Part shown: positions 24,801 to 38,410 of the stretch, in pieces | Numbering within the stretch: the stretch's first letter is position 1 | Layout: each line of letters starts with the position of its first letter | Assembly (NCBI RefSeq): GCF_963675165.1 | Contig: NC_087386.1 | Span: 2,854,169 to 2,918,168 of the forward strand | From: Halichondria panicea | Lineage: Eukaryota; Porifera; Demospongiae; Suberitida; Halichondriidae | Direction: 5' to 3' | Length of the DNA stretch: 64,000 nt | Program-made: the position numbers and the translations under genes | The notes under the pieces: generated by a model | The model's input: only the letters and a program-made list of their open reading frames with translations | Database searches by the model: none | What the model was told of the DNA's origin: nothing

Positions 24801-27800
24801 AAATACATGCCCTTCTGTGCCCAAAACATTGTGCAGTACATTCCCTGTTGGTCGCTTAATTTACCATAAAGCTTTCATTGTCCAATTTGTGATTAGATAG
24901 TTGAGAATCTATCATCTTGTCCACTATTATAATTATGTACGCTTAGTAGTTGTGCTCAAGCATATTTTGTGTGTGTCAATGTTTTGCCTAACCACACCTT
25001 GCATTAGTCCTTGTTTGGGCTAGGTTTAAGCAGATGGCATGCTCGATTGTGCACTTCTCCTGTAGGTCAATCATCAAGGAATGATGAGTAGTTGTTGCCC
25101 TAACTTTATTGCATGGCGTAGGCTCTGGCTGCAGAATTATAGAGCATAACAAAATTGGATATACATGTACAATGTTCATCTACAGCAGATTGGATACTTT
25201 TGTGTTTTGTTTGTTTGTTGGCTCTGCGTTGGTACATACTGCATGCATAGCATTTTGGCATGCATGTCATTTTGGTTTTATATAAAACTGGCTGGCTATC
25301 TGGTATGGTGAAGCATCTGGTCCAGAATGGATAGGTATGTATGATACAGTGACCTAGCTGTTTGATGGGGAACCTTAGTTAATTAAGTATATCCAATAGT
25401 GTGTGCGCGTGTGTGGTCCAGTTTTGAGTGAGGTGTGCCTCATTGAACAATGATTGTACAAGCGTAGGAGTGACTAAGACAAGGGAATGAAATGATTCTA
25501 CTGCCAAGGACTAACCACAAGTCAAATATAGTATACTTAATCAGCGGAGCTTATTCAAAGTTTCTCCTATTAATGGATTAATGCTGTGATCTGAATGCTA
25601 TGAATATTGGTGTGCAAATTGCTTCAATAAACTTTCACACGTGCCTCAACCTTACAAGTAATCTATCTGTAACCTGTGTGTGTGTGTGTGTGTGTGTGTG
25701 CTCAAACAATTATTGGTGGTCTCTTGGGAAGAGGCCATTATTGTCTGTGGGTGTTTGTGTGGCTGAATAATAAGGGCATCCTGTTCTCATTAAGTCAAGA
25801 ACTCTGTCTCCGCTGTAGTGCATTGTTGGGCCAATGACCCTCAACTAGTTTGACCACAGAAAATGAGATATTAGAGGCTAAGGGGATCCATCCTGCTGTT
25901 AGCCTGTTACAATGTATTTGTTATCGCTCCAAGAAACTATAATTCTAGTGCTATTGTGGCTATTTGTTGCATAGTGGAGTGATCCAGTCGTGTATGGCTT
26001 TAAGATTAATTGAAGGGAATATGTTGGTTAAGGAAGCCAGGGTCATTTAATTACCATGGTTTCAATGTGGTTAGGGTATTGTACATTTATGCATGTAACG
26101 TAAATATTTGTTGCCCTGTCTCGTTAATTCGTAGCCGACAATTTTATTTTCCGTCATAATATTGACATAAACTGCAGTACAAATGTAGTGCCCACACTTA
26201 CGTGCTCTGTTGCACAATGTCTATGTGCTTGTTAGCGCACTATTTCACCTATGTGCCTCATAATTGTGTTGGAACTGATATCAGCACTGTAGGGGTAGGC
26301 ATAATCATATATGGGCATCAAGTGTTAGCATTGTGCACAATATAGCTGCTTGGCTCGGGCTATTTTCCAACCAAAGCAGGTGGCTACTCAATTAAGCTTT
26401 TGACGGGCATAGTGGAAATGTTAAATTGCACTCTAAATGCATGATCATTTATTTGACTGTTGTGCTGATGTATTTATAGAGATTCATAGGTTAGTTAGCG
26501 TTATAGCCTCAATATAGTAGGTGGTCCGTACCAGTGACAGGCTTCACTGTGTGTGTATGTATATACATGCACTTTGAACCCCTTCATGTTCTCTAGCCAG
26601 GCCCACTTTGTCACCCTCTCAGTCTCTTATCCAGTCTCTCTGGGAAAGGTCCCTCTATTTGGGGCAGCCACCCACCACTCCCAGCATGTTATACCCGCTG
26701 TTATTTCTACCCCACGCTTTGTGTAATAATAATTAATGAGTAGCCTGCACTATATATTAGCAATGCAATTTAGGCCTCCACTTGAACTTATACGTAGTCT
26801 ACAATGTGACGTGTGGGTGGGTATTCCATGCATGCACAGTGTAAGTAGCTATTATACCGTATATCGGGTTCTGATTGCGAGGCTATTTCAATTGCAAATC
26901 GTGAATTTTTTTCGCTTAAATCATAAACGAAAGACGTGCCGAGATTGAGCACACACATACCATTCACAATAGTTCAGAAACACAAAGTGCATGTGCTTGT
27001 ACATGCATGCAGTGTCGTTCACGAAGGATCAATTCGAAACCTGATATACGGTGTAATTATGATTATGGCGGTGTTTATTGTCAGGGTACACGTTTACTTC
27101 CTGCCAAGGTCTTGAATATTACTCTGTATTAATTACTCACTTCCACCCCTGCAGCAAATTGCTCCAGCAACCCATGCCAGGGCAACGGCACCTGCTACGA
27201 ATCGCATGAATCGGCCCTGGGCTACTTCTGTGACTGCAATATTGGTCGTTTTGGTACATCTTGTAATTTTACTGACAATGTGTGTTTGGGAAAAGACGAG
27301 AATGAACTTTGCAGTGGCCGCGGATACTGTGTTGTGACACCGAGTACAGCAGGTGTCCCACTTGCCACTTGTATCTGCGATGAACCATACAAATCCACTG
27401 GATTTGAAGGACAATACTGTAATTTCTTACCCAATAGTAACTGTTATGATGGCCGGTGTGTGAACGGTTTGTGCATTGTACTTGTCGACGGTGGAGAAAT
27501 CTGCTCTTGTGATCCAGGTAGGCACTAGTGTGTGTATCATTACTGTAGGGCCAGTTAACTTAACTACATGTACTGTACATACATACACATACATATACAT
27601 GTGTAAATCGTATCATGTACATGTATGTTCAACTGCAATACAACTAGAGGGCACTGAATGGCATGGTTGATGTCATACTGCCGTTGGCTTGATAGTTATT
27701 TGCTCATAATGTATACAATGTAGTGTATAGCTGTCCCAATACTGGCAGTGGCAGTGAGTGGCTGTATGGTATATACATGTAGTTAGTTACGTTATGTTTA

Positions 27801-30800
27801 CACCTCCTTTCCTACTCACACGCACAGGATTTAGTGGCGATAACTGCAGCACTACATTCGATGTTTGTGATGGTAAATGTCACAATGGAGGCACCTGCAC
27901 TCCTGACGGCCACTACTTCAACTGCAGTTGTCCTAGTGGCTTTACTGGCCAAGAATGTGAATACTTCGTAGACCCTTGCGAAAATCTGTCTTGTCGTAAC
28001 AATGGAAGATGCGTGCCTAAAATGCCTCCTAATGATGAGGGGCTAATCTATACTACTTCTGGTGTGGTTAGTGCTGATTGCGAGTGTTCATGTGGTTACC
28101 AAGGGGAACATTGTGATGTGCCGAGGAATGACACCGACCCTTGCAGTTTTAACCCCTGTGGAATGGGAGAGTGTAACCGTGACAATTCCATTAGTGGCTT
28201 TACATGTACTTGTTCGGATGGATATGCTGGAGATTTGTGCGACCAACCAAATCACTGTGCCTCATCATCTTGTCGCCCAGCATCGACAACTGATTGTGTG
28301 AACCTTAAAGACACGTTTGTGTGTGTGTGTGAAGACGGTTGGGGTGGACCGGCATGTGATATGGATATTGACGAATGTTTGAGAAGGCCCTGTGCTCGAG
28401 GAAACTGCTCTAATTCTTTCGGGGGTTACATGTGCACCTGTCCGCCCAGTTGGACGGGATTACTCTGTGACGTGCCGGTCGCTTGTGACATTCTCCAATG
28501 TGAGAACGGAGGGACGTGTGAGCTGAGAGAGGGCATGGCCACTTGTGAATGCAGTCAAGGTTTCCGTGGAGATCAGTGTGAAATAGAAGGTGAGGGTGGT
28601 GTCCTTATTGTAGAATTTGACACCCTTTACCTAAGTGGTCTATGCATACTCACCCTTTAGCAACCACTTTATGTTCTTAGATACAACATGTGCAGTTTGG
28701 AGATAATTATGGGGTATAGGGCCGTAATTGATTGTATGCAGTATCCCAAGTATCCCATAGTAATACTGCTAGCCCTACACATACTCTGTGTCCCTTTGTT
28801 TGTAAATGTGGCAGAGAGCCAGGTAGATGGTGGGTAATGTGGCTACTCTCTTAGTTTGTGGGCACTAGAAGCTCTAATTAACTTAAGCCTCAAAGTGTAG
28901 GCGCTCTCTGATCTCCTGTTTTTCCACGGCAGTAACCCTACTGCAGAGTACATTTGCACCCCATGAGCTGTTAATTCAATGAATATCTGCTAATTTAAAT
29001 TATTGCAAGGTTTCTCGTGGGGAAGTATGTTATCTAAAGTATTCACAGCAATACGTAATTTTACACCCCCATACTATGAAATTTGTTTTTAATGGTAGGA
29101 GACACAGACACACATTTACTACGTGTATGATTAGTAGTTGATAACTCTCTGTCACTCTTTGCTTCCTCCAGAGTGCCCTGATAGTGAGTGCGACCAGCTG
29201 GCTGGGAATAACCTTTGTGATGTAAGTAATGCTATATCTGTCAGTGTTTGATTGCACTGAGAATCGTATGGGGGATGAGGCTGATTCCATGTTATTTTCT
29301 TATTTCAGTATTATAGCTTAGCGCATGCTAGTCTTTTGCCTTTTGTTTAGTTGCACGTACATGTAGTACCTTGTCCACTGCATACAGCTCTCTTTGGTGT
29401 TCATAATAATACTGAGCAGACATGTTGTCTACAGTGAAGCTAACCCATACATGTACACGTACCTCCTACAGGAAAGATGCTTTACAGAGTCTTGCAACTT
29501 CGATGGTGGAGACTGCTTTGGCCGAGTACGACACCCAACTCCCAGCCCTTGGGCAAACTGTAGTCTGGAAGCAGTCTGTCGCATTCTGTTCAGTGATGGC
29601 CAATGTGATGTCCAGTGCAATACTCCCGGCTGTCTGTTTGATGGGTTTGATTGTTCCCCTCCCTCCATACTGGAGTGTCCTCACGACTCTAGGGACTGTG
29701 GTGATCAGGAATTGGTGAGTGTTTAAATCGCGACCACAGTGGTTGTACTAGGCTCACTACATCTGATGATGATTGTTTACAGTATGTGTACGTGTATAGA
29801 TAGTATTGTAGGTTAGTTACATGAACATGTCTTAAAAGTTGTGTTTCTTAATCTGTTTGTCTTTGCTTATTATTATTAATGTAAATTTAATGTTCGTGTA
29901 AATGTATGTAGCTTACATTCGCATCAATTTTATTGTTTCGATCAGTTTACTGATTCTGCAAAGCGAGCATAGTTTAAATAGACCGTCATAGTACACTGCA
30001 CTCTCATGATGACCCATTGTATCTGCAGGCTCGAGGGCTGCTTGTCCTATATGTGGTAACCAACCCGAGCAGACCCTTCGTCTCACCGTGGAAGGAGGAG
30101 TTCATCTCTGACCTCAGCAAAATCACCAACTCTAGACTGGTGTTCCAGAATGAGGTACTCATCACCAGGGAGGATCTGGAAGGAGTGCATGAGCCCCTTA
30201 TGATATTCCCTCCACGCAAACTGTCTGAAGACCTTTGGTAAGTTACGTTTTGTTTTAGCTGACGAAAGAAATGTGTTATACAGACCGAAGTACAATGGTC
30301 ATGTTTTGTACTGTACGTTTATCGTTATTGTAACGCTGCATACATTTATTTATGTGTGCTGATGTACAATTCATGTGTACGGATTTGATCACTCACACAA
30401 TTCTCTTTAAATCTTAGGATTTATGAGGTGACATTCAAGTTAGATCTGAGCTATTGCCGTGGAAACTGTCCTACCAATGTGGAAGATGTGAGTTTGCGTT
30501 GATTCCCTAAGACTAAACAGCTATGTATTGTCAAATAGTTATGTTATATGCTTTCGTTTGAATTGTGGTCCATCAATGAATCAATGTTCACTCTCCCCTC
30601 CAGGTTGCCAATTTTATCCAAGGTACCATTGACTCTGGGGATGGATTCATTGGTCCGTACGGAGTGGCAGCTGCTGCTGGTGAGTATCTCTGTGTAGTAC
30701 CTGTTCAGACTAATAGCGTCCCTCTAGAAACAATTGAGTTCTACATTAATTGGCCGCATGTGTAATTTGGCTTTGAGTCATGCTCTAAGCACACTGCCAT

Positions 30801-31980
30801 AAGTAAAATAAAGTCATGTTATATCCCACAACTAATCTTTAAAATGTCCACAACTACACTAACGGTAAACAGTTTGCTCATGAATATTCATGATTTTCTT
30901 ATAATGATTTTTGTGAAACTATAAATGCCATAAGAGAAGTTTGAAGCACATAAATGATAAATATATCGGTGTATCAATCTGTATGACAAGTATCAATCTT
31001 CAAAACATCTTCCAGTGGAAGCTCTGAGCGATCATTAAGTTACTAGAAACAACACAAACCAGTAGTCATTTTATGCTTCCAAAAACACTTCTAGCTCTGT
31101 GTTCTTGGTCTTATATGATGCTTCTTACCATTCTGGAGGGCGGGTCGAAGCGTTTTTTTCTTTCCAGGCCAACAAACTCTCACAAAATAATAATATGTAG
31201 ACTAACTCCACTTAAAATGGCGGCCAGAGCCAAGGAAAACAGCCTCTTGTGAGCTTTCAGTAGCCTTTTTTCGAAATATCTCTTCGACCCGCCCTGCATA
31301 TAGTGAAGCTACAGTAGACTGTACCTAAGCTTTATAGTAAAAATGTCTATTCGAGCCATGAAATAACTACTGCGTTTGAACTGGACTTCCAGCTCATTCT
31401 AGCTGGAAAAGATCACTAGATCTAGCTCATGAATAATTAATGAGCAAACGGTTGACCGTAACCTTAATTCTTTTCCCTCCCTACAGCTGATTCTGATTCC
31501 CCCTCAACACCGCCGAATGTGACGATAATTGGTAGTATAGTGGGTGTGGCCGTTGTGGCAGTGGTCGCTGTGATTGTAGTCATCATGATTCTGCGGAAGA
31601 GACAGCGTTCGTACGAGTCAGAGTCCACTGAGACAAAGCGAGTCAAGGGCACTCTTTGGAGGCCTGGTAGCCCCTCGGAAGGTATCAGTCGTTCATCACC
31701 ATCCGATGGAAAGAAAGGACCTGGAGGCAAGTCTGGGTCTCCACTCGTCAGTAAAGAAGTCACACCTGCACCGTGAGTTCATATAATTATACAGTATACA
31801 GCAAAATGACTGTTTGTATTGGCAACTGGAATACAGTGCAAGCATGCATGTACAATGTACACATAATTATACTACTCATTTTGTAGGGGCCGGCCGTCTA
31901 TTGTACATTTACCATACTGGTGTGCGCTACTTTTTTAGGGGGCCAGCTTCTTTAAAAAAATTGTTATATTCAATCCCATA

Positions 31981-32048
<68 letters not shown>

Positions 32049-34964
32049 AGGCCAGAGGAGCCAGATCGCTACATTGCTGAGGGAAGTGTGAGAGCTGGCA
32101 TGGAGCCTCGTAACGAAGCCTCTCCCATCAAGTGGGGTGGAGTTACCAAGCCCATTGTCCCGTTTGACCACACTTCCAATGAAGACTCTCGAACCGTAGT
32201 GGGACAAGTGGGCCACGACAAACGACAATGGACCATCGCTCACTCCAAAGCACTGCAGGACCCAATGCAGGTATGTACAGTGGAAATAATAATTTATGCG
32301 ATTTCAGTACATATAGTACGGGCTTAAAGGCTTGCCGTTCATATTAATGTGTCTAGTGTACAGGGATCTCTGTAGTGTCTATATACAGGTCACCAACAGT
32401 AACTTACCAGCTCACACTTTGCCTTCTCCAGGTGCGTAACCTTGTCGAGAAGTTCCGAGAGCAGAACGGCCAAAACAGTGACGTCAATGCCCGTGGTCCA
32501 GGTGGCCTCACTCCACTCATGCTCGTCATCATGAAGAGACACAGTTCCCACGAGACCATGATGTACTCCTCCTCCCGTGGATCCTCTGATTCCGGCAGCT
32601 CTGACCACAACGATCACACTGCCCCCCTCCTACCCCCCACCACTCATACCCCCCGTGGTGCTTACTATCCATTGAGCTCACAACTGTCACCGATTGACAG
32701 CTCTGTGAGTGCCCTAATCGATGCCAAGGTGAACCTGGATGTGACAAACGACTATGGACAGGCGGCTCTACATCTGGCATGTGCTTGTTCCCGTGGCGAT
32801 TATGTCGAGCAACTACTTGAAGCTGGAGCTAACCCTAACATACAGGACAACTGGGGTCAGAGTGCATTGCAGGCAGCCATTGTGGCAGCTGCTGAGGGAG
32901 CCTTCATGGTAAGTCTGAGTCAAATTTCTACGCTTTGACTTAAATTTGTATTGAGAGAAAGCTTTTACTGGAGTTAGATTTAAGTTAAATGTACATGTAC
33001 ACTGCGCACCACATGTGGATTACATGTAGAATTAATATAGACTCAACTGTACATGCATTTAAAGCATCTTTCTAGTTATTTTGTTTCCTATTTTTAATAG
33101 TTGTGCTGAATCTCTGTTCACCAATGCATTACATAATACACATATCCCCCTCTCTCCATTGCAGCTCCTAGTGAACCATCCTCGTACGGATATCAACCTC
33201 AAATCTGATGGGGGAGTGACTCCTCTTATTGCGGCTGTGAAGGTCGTCAACCAGTTCATGGTCAACCAGCTGCTCAAGAAGAACGTTGATATTGGCACCA
33301 CTGACAAAGATGGCCGCACTGCTGTACACTGGGCAGCCATGGTGGATAATTTGGAGGCTCTCAAACTGCTGATCAGACAAGGCCCTGATGCCATCAAGGA
33401 TGCTCAGGACTCAAAGGTGTGTGTTGGTCGACATTTTAGTGTGCAGATTTAGATTACATGTGCAGATTACATGTACAGTCAAGGCCCAAAGTTATCTTTA
33501 GCCTGGTTATTACAGACATTCCAATTACATGACCTTTGTTACTGGACAGTTTACACAATGATTATTGACAAAACAACCCATACAAGTTTATATAACACAT
33601 TCTGTAGCCGTTTGGGAATCTCTATATTTAGTATGTAGTTGACAAATTCTCCTCTGAATAAATCTGTAGTTTCAAAAATTGCTTACTCACTATTCTAATG
33701 ATTATCTCTATCCCCTCACACACTACCACAGGGTCAGACGGCACTGTTTCTCGCCTGTCGTGAAGGCTCTGCTCTGTGTGTCAAACACCTTCTCGATTGT
33801 TTCGCTAATGCAACACTCATGGACAATCTCGAACAGTCGCCGATTCAAATAGCGTACCGGAAGCAGCACATGGACATTGTTGATATGCTTCGAAGCACCA
33901 CTCAGGGTCCGTTTTCCATGCACTCCCAGGCTCCACCCATGAGGGGAGTCCCGAATATGCCGGGTGGGTTCCCGGTCACGCCTCAGTACCACGAGGACAT
34001 GGGTCAGGGTCCATACTCTCATCAACTCGTACACCCCAGGAAATCCAAGGCTAAGAAAGGCAGCTCTCATGCTCGCAATGGATCGGTGGATTTGGCCACT
34101 CCCACTTATATCAGCAACCCAGCCTTCTTTGGGGTGCCTCAACAAACTGGTGAACGCCACCAGACGTTTGGTGATCTCTCTGCATCTGCTCACTCTCAAC
34201 AGGGGCCCATGCCAATGAGGAATTTCGGTCCCTCTCACACTTCCTACCCACCAACTTCCGAAAGTATGCCTCCTGCTCATGCACCCATGACATCCGAATA
34301 CCAAAAGCTGTCTCCCATCTCACATGGAAACAATGGCTACCTCCATCCAATCACACCCCCTGATAGTGCCACCCTCAAAGTTGGAACTGCCCCCTACCCT
34401 TTAACCTCTCCCGGCTCACGCGTTGACCCCTCATCCTCCATTGCCATTACTTCCACCGCAGCTTTTGACGAGATAAAAGCTGTTAGTGATCTAATCACTT
34501 CAATGGCTGACAACCCTCCTGCGATGTCTGTCAACCACTACAATCGATTCCCCGACAAGAGCACCACTGTGTATCCAGAGACATCTGTAGGAGGTGCCGT
34601 GCGGTTACAACACTACCCGCTGGCTGACCACAAACACAGCTACGACTCTGCACCTCCCCTAGACGTTACTCGTCCTTCTCCACCACACTCTAGTGAGAAT
34701 GGAAGTCCTTCGTCCGGCTACCCCTCTCCACCACATTCTAACGAGCTGCCGACCCAGTCCTTTAATGGCTATCAGTATCCACTGTCACAGGCTTGCAGCC
34801 CTCCCAGTCTCACACCTTCGCCCGAGTCTCGAGAGGAAGCGTTGGCAAGACAACAGTTTCATCACATCGAAACATACGGAACTATAATTGATAGTGAGCA
34901 CCAAGGGATGGGTCATGTGATCCAGCACCATTACCAGGGGTATCCCCTAGAGAGCTCAGTGTAA
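21820..34964 (+). CDS. NOTCH: Notch receptor
   Basis: Fifteen exons: 21820-21880, 22593-22659, 24469-24650, 27155-27517, 27828-28589, 29172-29221, 29472-29714, 30029-30237, 30418-30487, 30604-30679, 31487-31772, 32051-32270, 32432-32908, 33165-33416, 33732-34964. Total 4,551 nt, 1,516 aa. Signal peptide MKQLLFRSAALLLLFWLS; 11 EGF repeats (aa ~22-475; the tenth starts DIDEC, calcium-binding type). Two six-Cys LNRs follow (CNFDGGDC and CLFDGFDC), where most Notch proteins have three. NOD-type region aa ~577-694, membrane helix aa ~707-731 followed by RKRQRS. Ankyrin repeats (DYGQAALHLAC, DGRTAVHWAA, GQTALFLACREG) start near aa 864, the first interrupted by a ~60-residue Ser/Pro insert. A 380-residue Pro/Ser/His-rich tail is PEST-like. 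It is a ligand-activated receptor whose cleaved intracellular part enters the nucleus. Large introns 2 and 3 could hide further EGF exons. Confidence 0.96.
26856..27052. mobile_element. MITE related to the CCGTATAGCG family, copy 2 (Notch intron)
   Basis: Left end ACCGTATATCGGGTTC and right end ...ACCTGATATACGGT are inverted repeats of about 15 bp. TA lies at the left flank and a TAA follows the right end. Internal sequence differs from the other copies, so it may be a sister subfamily. Confidence 0.55.
31986..32046. repeat. (CA)n microsatellite at a Notch 3' splice site
   Basis: About 61 bp of CA with one TA interruption near its left end, ending in ACACACCAG immediately before the exon at 32051. 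There is almost no pyrimidine tract other than the repeat itself. Confidence 0.95.
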
Positions 34965-35349
34965 TGATGATGTCATAGACTATAATACAACTTATTTTCT
35001 GCCCGATCTGTATTTTTGTATACGTTTTTTCTCTTTGTTCTCAGTTAAAAGTCATTTATATATCTGTAGCGTAAGTTCAACCCAACTTTTTGCACTGTCA
35101 TTCACAGAAACTTTGCACATTTCACTGTTCATTTGTAGCTGAATGTTTGTACGACTGTGGTTTAGTAGACCCCTCCTATTTTATGCCATTGCTCTTTGTG
35201 TATACTTTACTGTAACCTCTGGCCATGCTAATTAATAATACAGGAGTTGAGTTATCAATGTAGATGCATGAGGCTGGTATAATACTTAATTAATTATTTT
35301 AGTGATTCAATAATTCATTGTACATGACGTACATAATTATGAGTATATA

Positions 35350-35575
35350 CCGTATAGCGCGAAATTTTCGAGGGGCTTAATTTTCGTGGATTTCGTGGGT
35401 TAGCAATCCTACACGAAAATTAAGTCCACGAAAATCGTTCTTTACCTGCTATAACGTGAAAGATTTAAAGGCGTGGCTTCCGGTAAGCAGTCATTCCGCA
35501 AACATTGTGCAACGAAATGGCTTTTAGAGGCTAATCCACGAAATATAAGTGCCTCGAAAATTTCGCGCTATACGG
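35350..35575. mobile_element. MITE of the CCGTATAGCG family, copy 3
   Basis: 226 bp with near-perfect terminal inverted repeats CCGTATAGCGCGAAATTTTC / rc, flanked on both sides by TA, as expected for a Tc1/mariner-type insertion. It sits just past the Notch 3' UTR and is missing from the paralogous place in the second duplication unit. Confidence 0.85.
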
Positions 35576-35759
35576 TACATCGCCGGCCAAGAATTTTATT
35601 ATGCATGACTTGACTGTACATGCAAGTTTGCCCACTATGTCCTAGAGAGTACTAAAATACTAATTGCAAAATGCAAGACCTATAGGAGAAACAACACGTA
35701 AAACACTAAATTTAATTTATGTACTTGCCATGCACTCATGGCAGTCAAGCATTGTCAGA

Positions 35760-36090
35760 TGATACATCACCAATGCCGCAACAGGTTACCATGGATATAC
35801 ACTGGCTTGTCGAGGCGAGAAAGCAGAGTGGCCTAGGATGTTACGTCGAACCTCATCTAGTGCTTCATCTCTAGATACTTTGGTATTCTGGAGTAAATCT
35901 CAGTAGTCTCAGAAGATATATCGTGTATCGTTAAAGAATGAAGTCTCAGATGGAACCATCAGAGGTGTGATAAATCCAGCAAGGGTTTCAGTATCAGTAT
36001 GCATCAGTACTACCATAGGACCATAATATTTGGGTGCTTAGAGAGGTAAGGAATACATATGCACTTGAGAATAGGATCGTTGATAGGCCT
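35760..36090 (-). pseudogene. Decayed tail of a death-domain/pseudocaspase gene (unit 1)
   Basis: On the minus strand this matches the last-exon region that encodes RRNIPGHS...VISRLDKP in the neighbouring genes, including actggcttgtcgaggcgag, but with many small deletions and no usable frame. The same fragment recurs at 42780-43110, so it predates the tandem duplication. Confidence 0.75.
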
Positions 36091-36587
36091 GTGCAAATAT
36101 TCAACACAAATTATTTATTCTCACTTCATCAGCCTAATTTATTCAACTTCATCAGTTATTCAAATTGTTCTGATACATATATACATCGAAATAAAGCACC
36201 TATAAATTATATAGCACCAAAAATGGGATCAGCAGCGAAATATAACACACACGTGCACCTTAGCACAAAAAATGTGGCTTAAGTTATTTTATTGGATTGG
36301 ACTACTTGAATAACGAAACAAATGGAGCGTCATACGTACGTCACTTTGTTATACCCCATCGTGCACGCTGTACATGTCATATCAAATCGTACTCTTACAT
36401 ACGGCGTAATTAACGATTAACGATTCACGTAATAATTATATATTATTGTGTTGCTTGTGTTGTAAATGACTTATTTGAATTGATTTCAGATGAAACCCTT
36501 CAGCTTCAGGGCGAAATTGTGCCTATAGTGTTTCTGACTGCTCGTGCAAGTTATCTAAGAGCTTACACATTGATCTACATTACCAAT

Positions 36588-36915
36588 TGTAATGACTTTG
36601 CTAGTTAGTTATTCACTTAGTCATTTCCTGTTCTTAATGTTTCCTGTGTTGTAATGTTTACTGTTTTTGTACATGCGCATGAGTTCTTATTACTAGTTAA
36701 CACTTCTTTTGTATAGGTCTATCTTATTGCTTTGTGCTCTAGCCCGGCGGCCTGCTCCTAGCGGCGCCCTTTGTGTATGGGAGCCTCTGCTCCACTGTCT
36801 TTGTTGTCTTAGTATTTACCGTCTATGTTTTGTGCATACTGTCAGTTGATCCATGGTTGAATGTTTTAAATCTTATCTTGAACTGCCGCACGCTGCTCGG
36901 TGCACGAACTCAACA
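36588..36915. mobile_element. Solo LTR (328 bp) with 5-bp target duplication
   Basis: Begins TGTAATGACTTTG and ends ...GAACTCAACA, the TG...CA pattern of retrotransposon LTRs. It is flanked by CCAAT at 36583-36587 and 36916-36920. The matching place in unit 2 (about 43790, accaataaaaag) is uninterrupted, giving an empty-site control. No internal retroelement sequence remains; the orientation and family cannot be told. Confidence 0.75.
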
Positions 36916-37846
36916 CCAATGAAAAGTGTTCTTTTAATTAAGAAAGCATGATGAACATAATAATTAAAAACCTACATAGTTTATAATTTGTTCACTTAAT
37001 AATTATTATGTCCTTTCCATAATTTACAGTAGCTAACTTGTCCCAACTGAATCTATAATTATAGAAGAAACAAAATAGGTAAAATATTGTTTGCACACTA
37101 AATTGTGTACTTACCAGTTCCAGTAGGGTCTATTTGCACCAATGCTGCGATGAAGATCTACCGGACCGTCATGGATATACACAGCTGGCTTGTCAAGGTG
37201 AGAGATCACTTTCATTGTAGAGTGGCCTGGGATGTTACGTCGAACCTCAGTAGTCTCAGAAGATAATATATCGTGTATTGTTTTAGAATGGATATAAGCA
37301 AGAATGAAGTTTCCTTCGGATGGAACCATCAGGTGCGATAGGTTGAGTGAGGTTTCAGTACCAGTATAGGCCATGATAAGGAATATCTTAGGGTGCTGAG
37401 AGAGATAAGGAATGCAAAGCGGCTTGAGAATAGCATTGTAGATGTTGATACGACGCAAATAGCTTGGGTCACCTCCAGCTACTTGTCCACTAATTGCAAA
37501 CACTATCGGGTGGTCCGACAACTCAGTGTGGTACGTAACTGCAGACACAACGCCATAAAGATTAGAGTAACTTTTGGCTGCATAATCCAGTTTTGAAAAT
37601 GTGTCAGTAAGCATTTCAGTATTGGTACAGCTATTTTCTCACTGAGATGATCCTCATCTTGTTCTAGCCCGATCGCAATAGCCAAACCTTTAGGGTCTTG
37701 AGTGGACCTAATCACTTTGTCAACCTCACCAACAACATCTACCATGTCTGATATGAAGCCCACTGACTTGCCCTGCAGCAATAATTATTTTCATTCACAA
37801 ATAAACGTCGGCTGATAACTTAAGGATCAAGAGTTGCAAAACAATA

Positions 37847-38038
37847 CGGTATAGCGGGTAATTTTTGAGGGGTAAAAATTCGTTTATCTGGAAAACGGTG
37901 GTTTTCGTGAGTATAAATTTTGTTTAGTCTTGTTGCCTGCACTGCATTCATACATTACGGTAAGCCATGCCTACGTTAACATTTCGTGCCCACGAAAATA
38001 ACGAATTTTTTACCCCACGAAAATTACCCGCTATACGG
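37847..38038. mobile_element. MITE of the CCGTATAGCG family, copy 4
   Basis: Ends CGGTATAGCGGGTAATTTTTG and CGAAAATTACCCGCTATACGG, flanked by TA on each side, inside an intron of the unit-1 death-domain pseudogene. It is absent from the unit-2 intron. Its interior is the inverse of copy 1. Confidence 0.85.
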
Positions 38039-38065
38039 TACACTGTATGTTACATAACATTGTAC

Positions 38066-38410
38066 CAAGGGCGTATAAAGGAGAAGAGGGCATGCAACAG
38101 TTTGTGAGCAAAAACTTAAGTGGGTGGTGGAAAGTACAGTAATAGATTATCCTGTCTGTGGTTTTAGTTTTTGCTCAACATGTAGGGTTGATAGTCGTTG
38201 CATGCCCTCTTCTACTTATTAGGGCTTAAAAAGAGAAGATGCAACTCAGGCTATTCTCATACTCATCAAACTCCACGTGGGCGGAATATTGACTTTTGTA
38301 CACTACTGGATTCTATTTATAGCATATCCTGCCTCTGATATGAAGCAGTGTATGATGATTAAATGGGCTAGATAGTGAATTGCATGCCCTCTTCTCTTTA
38401 TAAGCCCTTG
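38066..38410. mobile_element. Fold-back element with AAGAGGGCATGCAA repeats
   Basis: The left end caagggcgtataaaggagaa continues into gagggcatgcaa, and the right end ttgcatgccctcttctcttt continues into ataagcccttg, a near-perfect inverted repeat of about 32 bp. A third copy of the arm (gttgcatgccctcttctact) lies at 38196-38229. Absent from unit 2. Confidence 0.7.

Noticed and set aside
24685..24900. Cys-rich frame (WWCYEVYPCNN...) as an extra Notch exon
   Set aside because: Cys spacing is not EGF-like, there is no good donor, and exons 3 and 4 join in phase without it.
31935..32243. Open frames running through the CA repeat
   Set aside because: They are repeat translations; the repeat is intronic and ends at the Notch acceptor.
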